Position numbers and translations under genes: made by a program | Assembly (NCBI RefSeq): GCF_000276665.1 | Contig: NW_004955469.1 | Coordinates: 11,719,112 to 11,783,111 of the forward strand | Origin: Chinchilla lanigera | Taxonomy: Eukaryota > Chordata > Mammalia > Rodentia > Chinchillidae | Reading direction: 5' to 3' | DNA: 64,000 bases | Shown here: positions 63,577-64,000 of the stretch, in pieces | How the letters are laid out: each line of letters begins with the position of its first letter | Position numbering within the stretch: position 1 is the stretch's first letter | Notes under the pieces: generated by a model | Databases searched by the model: none | Told to the model about the DNA's origin: nothing | What the model saw: the letters and a program-made list of their open reading frames with translations, nothing else

Positions 63577-64000
63577 GGACATTGCAATTATTAAAACACT
63601 GTGTAATTGGAGCACAGTAATGAACTGGCTTTGTAGTAAAGAGTCAGCGCCTCCTCATGGTAACATACAATCTTTGTATTGGTTTCTACATTTAGAACAA
63701 TTTAGAGTCAAAGCAAAAAAAAAAAAACTTAATTATAGTTCCAAAATATAATGTATATACTCCTAAATCCGGGAGTGTAAAAGTTCAGCTCACAGGAAGG
63801 GAGAGGTGAAGTAAAAAGAGGAAGGGGTTTTATTGCTCTCATTTTAGGAAGCGGGAAGCAAGAGACGCTGTCTTTACCTGCATTCAGGAAACACAGAGGT
63901 TGAAGTGCAGTTTAAGAGTTTTAAGTACAATTTCATGCTATCGTAAGATACAGAGGTTTAAGCAACACTTCAAAGCTGAAAGGACCGAAGGAAGAAGTAA

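Larger units (their letters stand above)
32451..64000. other. 5' flanking, apparently intergenic DNA upstream of ALK
   Basis: No exon of a known gene is recognisable. In human, the region upstream of ALK is a long gene-poor interval before the next genes, so an intergenic reading is expected. Stretches with no separate entry (for example 33060-34330, 37720-39650, 45800-48600, 49740-52660, 54000-56550, 58340-61880) show only short chance frames and unassigned sequence. Confidence 0.7.

Overview
This is vertebrate nuclear DNA from a placental mammal, almost certainly a rodent outside the mouse/rat group. The evidence is ancient mammalian repeats (MIR, L2, MER5A, MaLR LTRs, HAL1/L1M, Tigger and mariner fossils) mixed with rodent SINEs: tRNA-derived ID-type elements and B1-ID dimers of the kind seen in squirrels, dormice and Castorimorpha. 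I cannot name the species from sequence alone. There are no bacterial-style genes, operons, CRISPR arrays or tRNA genes.

Only one protein-coding exon is clear. Exon 1 of ALK (anaplastic lymphoma kinase receptor) lies on the minus strand, coding 31165 down to 30493, with a GT splice donor at 30492-30491 in the phase known for human ALK. It encodes the signal peptide and the N-terminal, heparin-binding part of the ectodomain, 224 codons plus one base. Upstream (about 31.2-32.4 kb) is a CpG-island promoter with a 786-base stretch that has no ATG in the ALK direction (the probable 5' UTR), GC boxes, an inverted CCAAT box and a perfect octamer. Everything left of 30492 is the start of ALK intron 1, which is very long in other mammals. 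Everything right of about 32.45 kb is 5' flanking, apparently intergenic DNA.

Intron 1 (1-30492) holds a possible TIR MITE (1.1-1.5 kb), a MaLR LTR split by a nested B1-ID SINE (5.4-5.9 kb), MER5A, a three-copy repeat with one copy inverted (8.8-9.4 kb), a young ID SINE with 11-bp target-site duplications (11.9 kb), a perfect 32-bp-arm palindrome with a 3-nt loop (15.73-15.80 kb), a HAL1/L1 block (18.5-22.9 kb) and many microsatellites. The 5' flank (32.4-64 kb) holds a young ID SINE with 17-bp duplications (34.9 kb), two same-orientation solo LTRs of one ERVL/MaLR-like family (35.3 and 41.0 kb, the second with a 5-bp duplication), a palindromic mariner fossil (39.7-40.1 kb), an MLT1 LTR, an antisense L1 (42.8-45.8 kb), an unexplained inverted duplication of about 150 bp (48.6/49.6 kb), a Tigger-type transposon with TIRs and TA duplications (53.2-53.8 kb) and a HAL1 remnant (62.4-63.1 kb).

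The best leads for something undescribed are the perfect palindrome at 15729-15795, the mariner fold-back at 39661-40138, the inverted duplication at 48607/49582, the LTR family and the architecture of the ALK 5' UTR. All family names rest on remembered consensus patterns, not on a search, and repeat boundaries are approximate unless target duplications or TIRs are cited.
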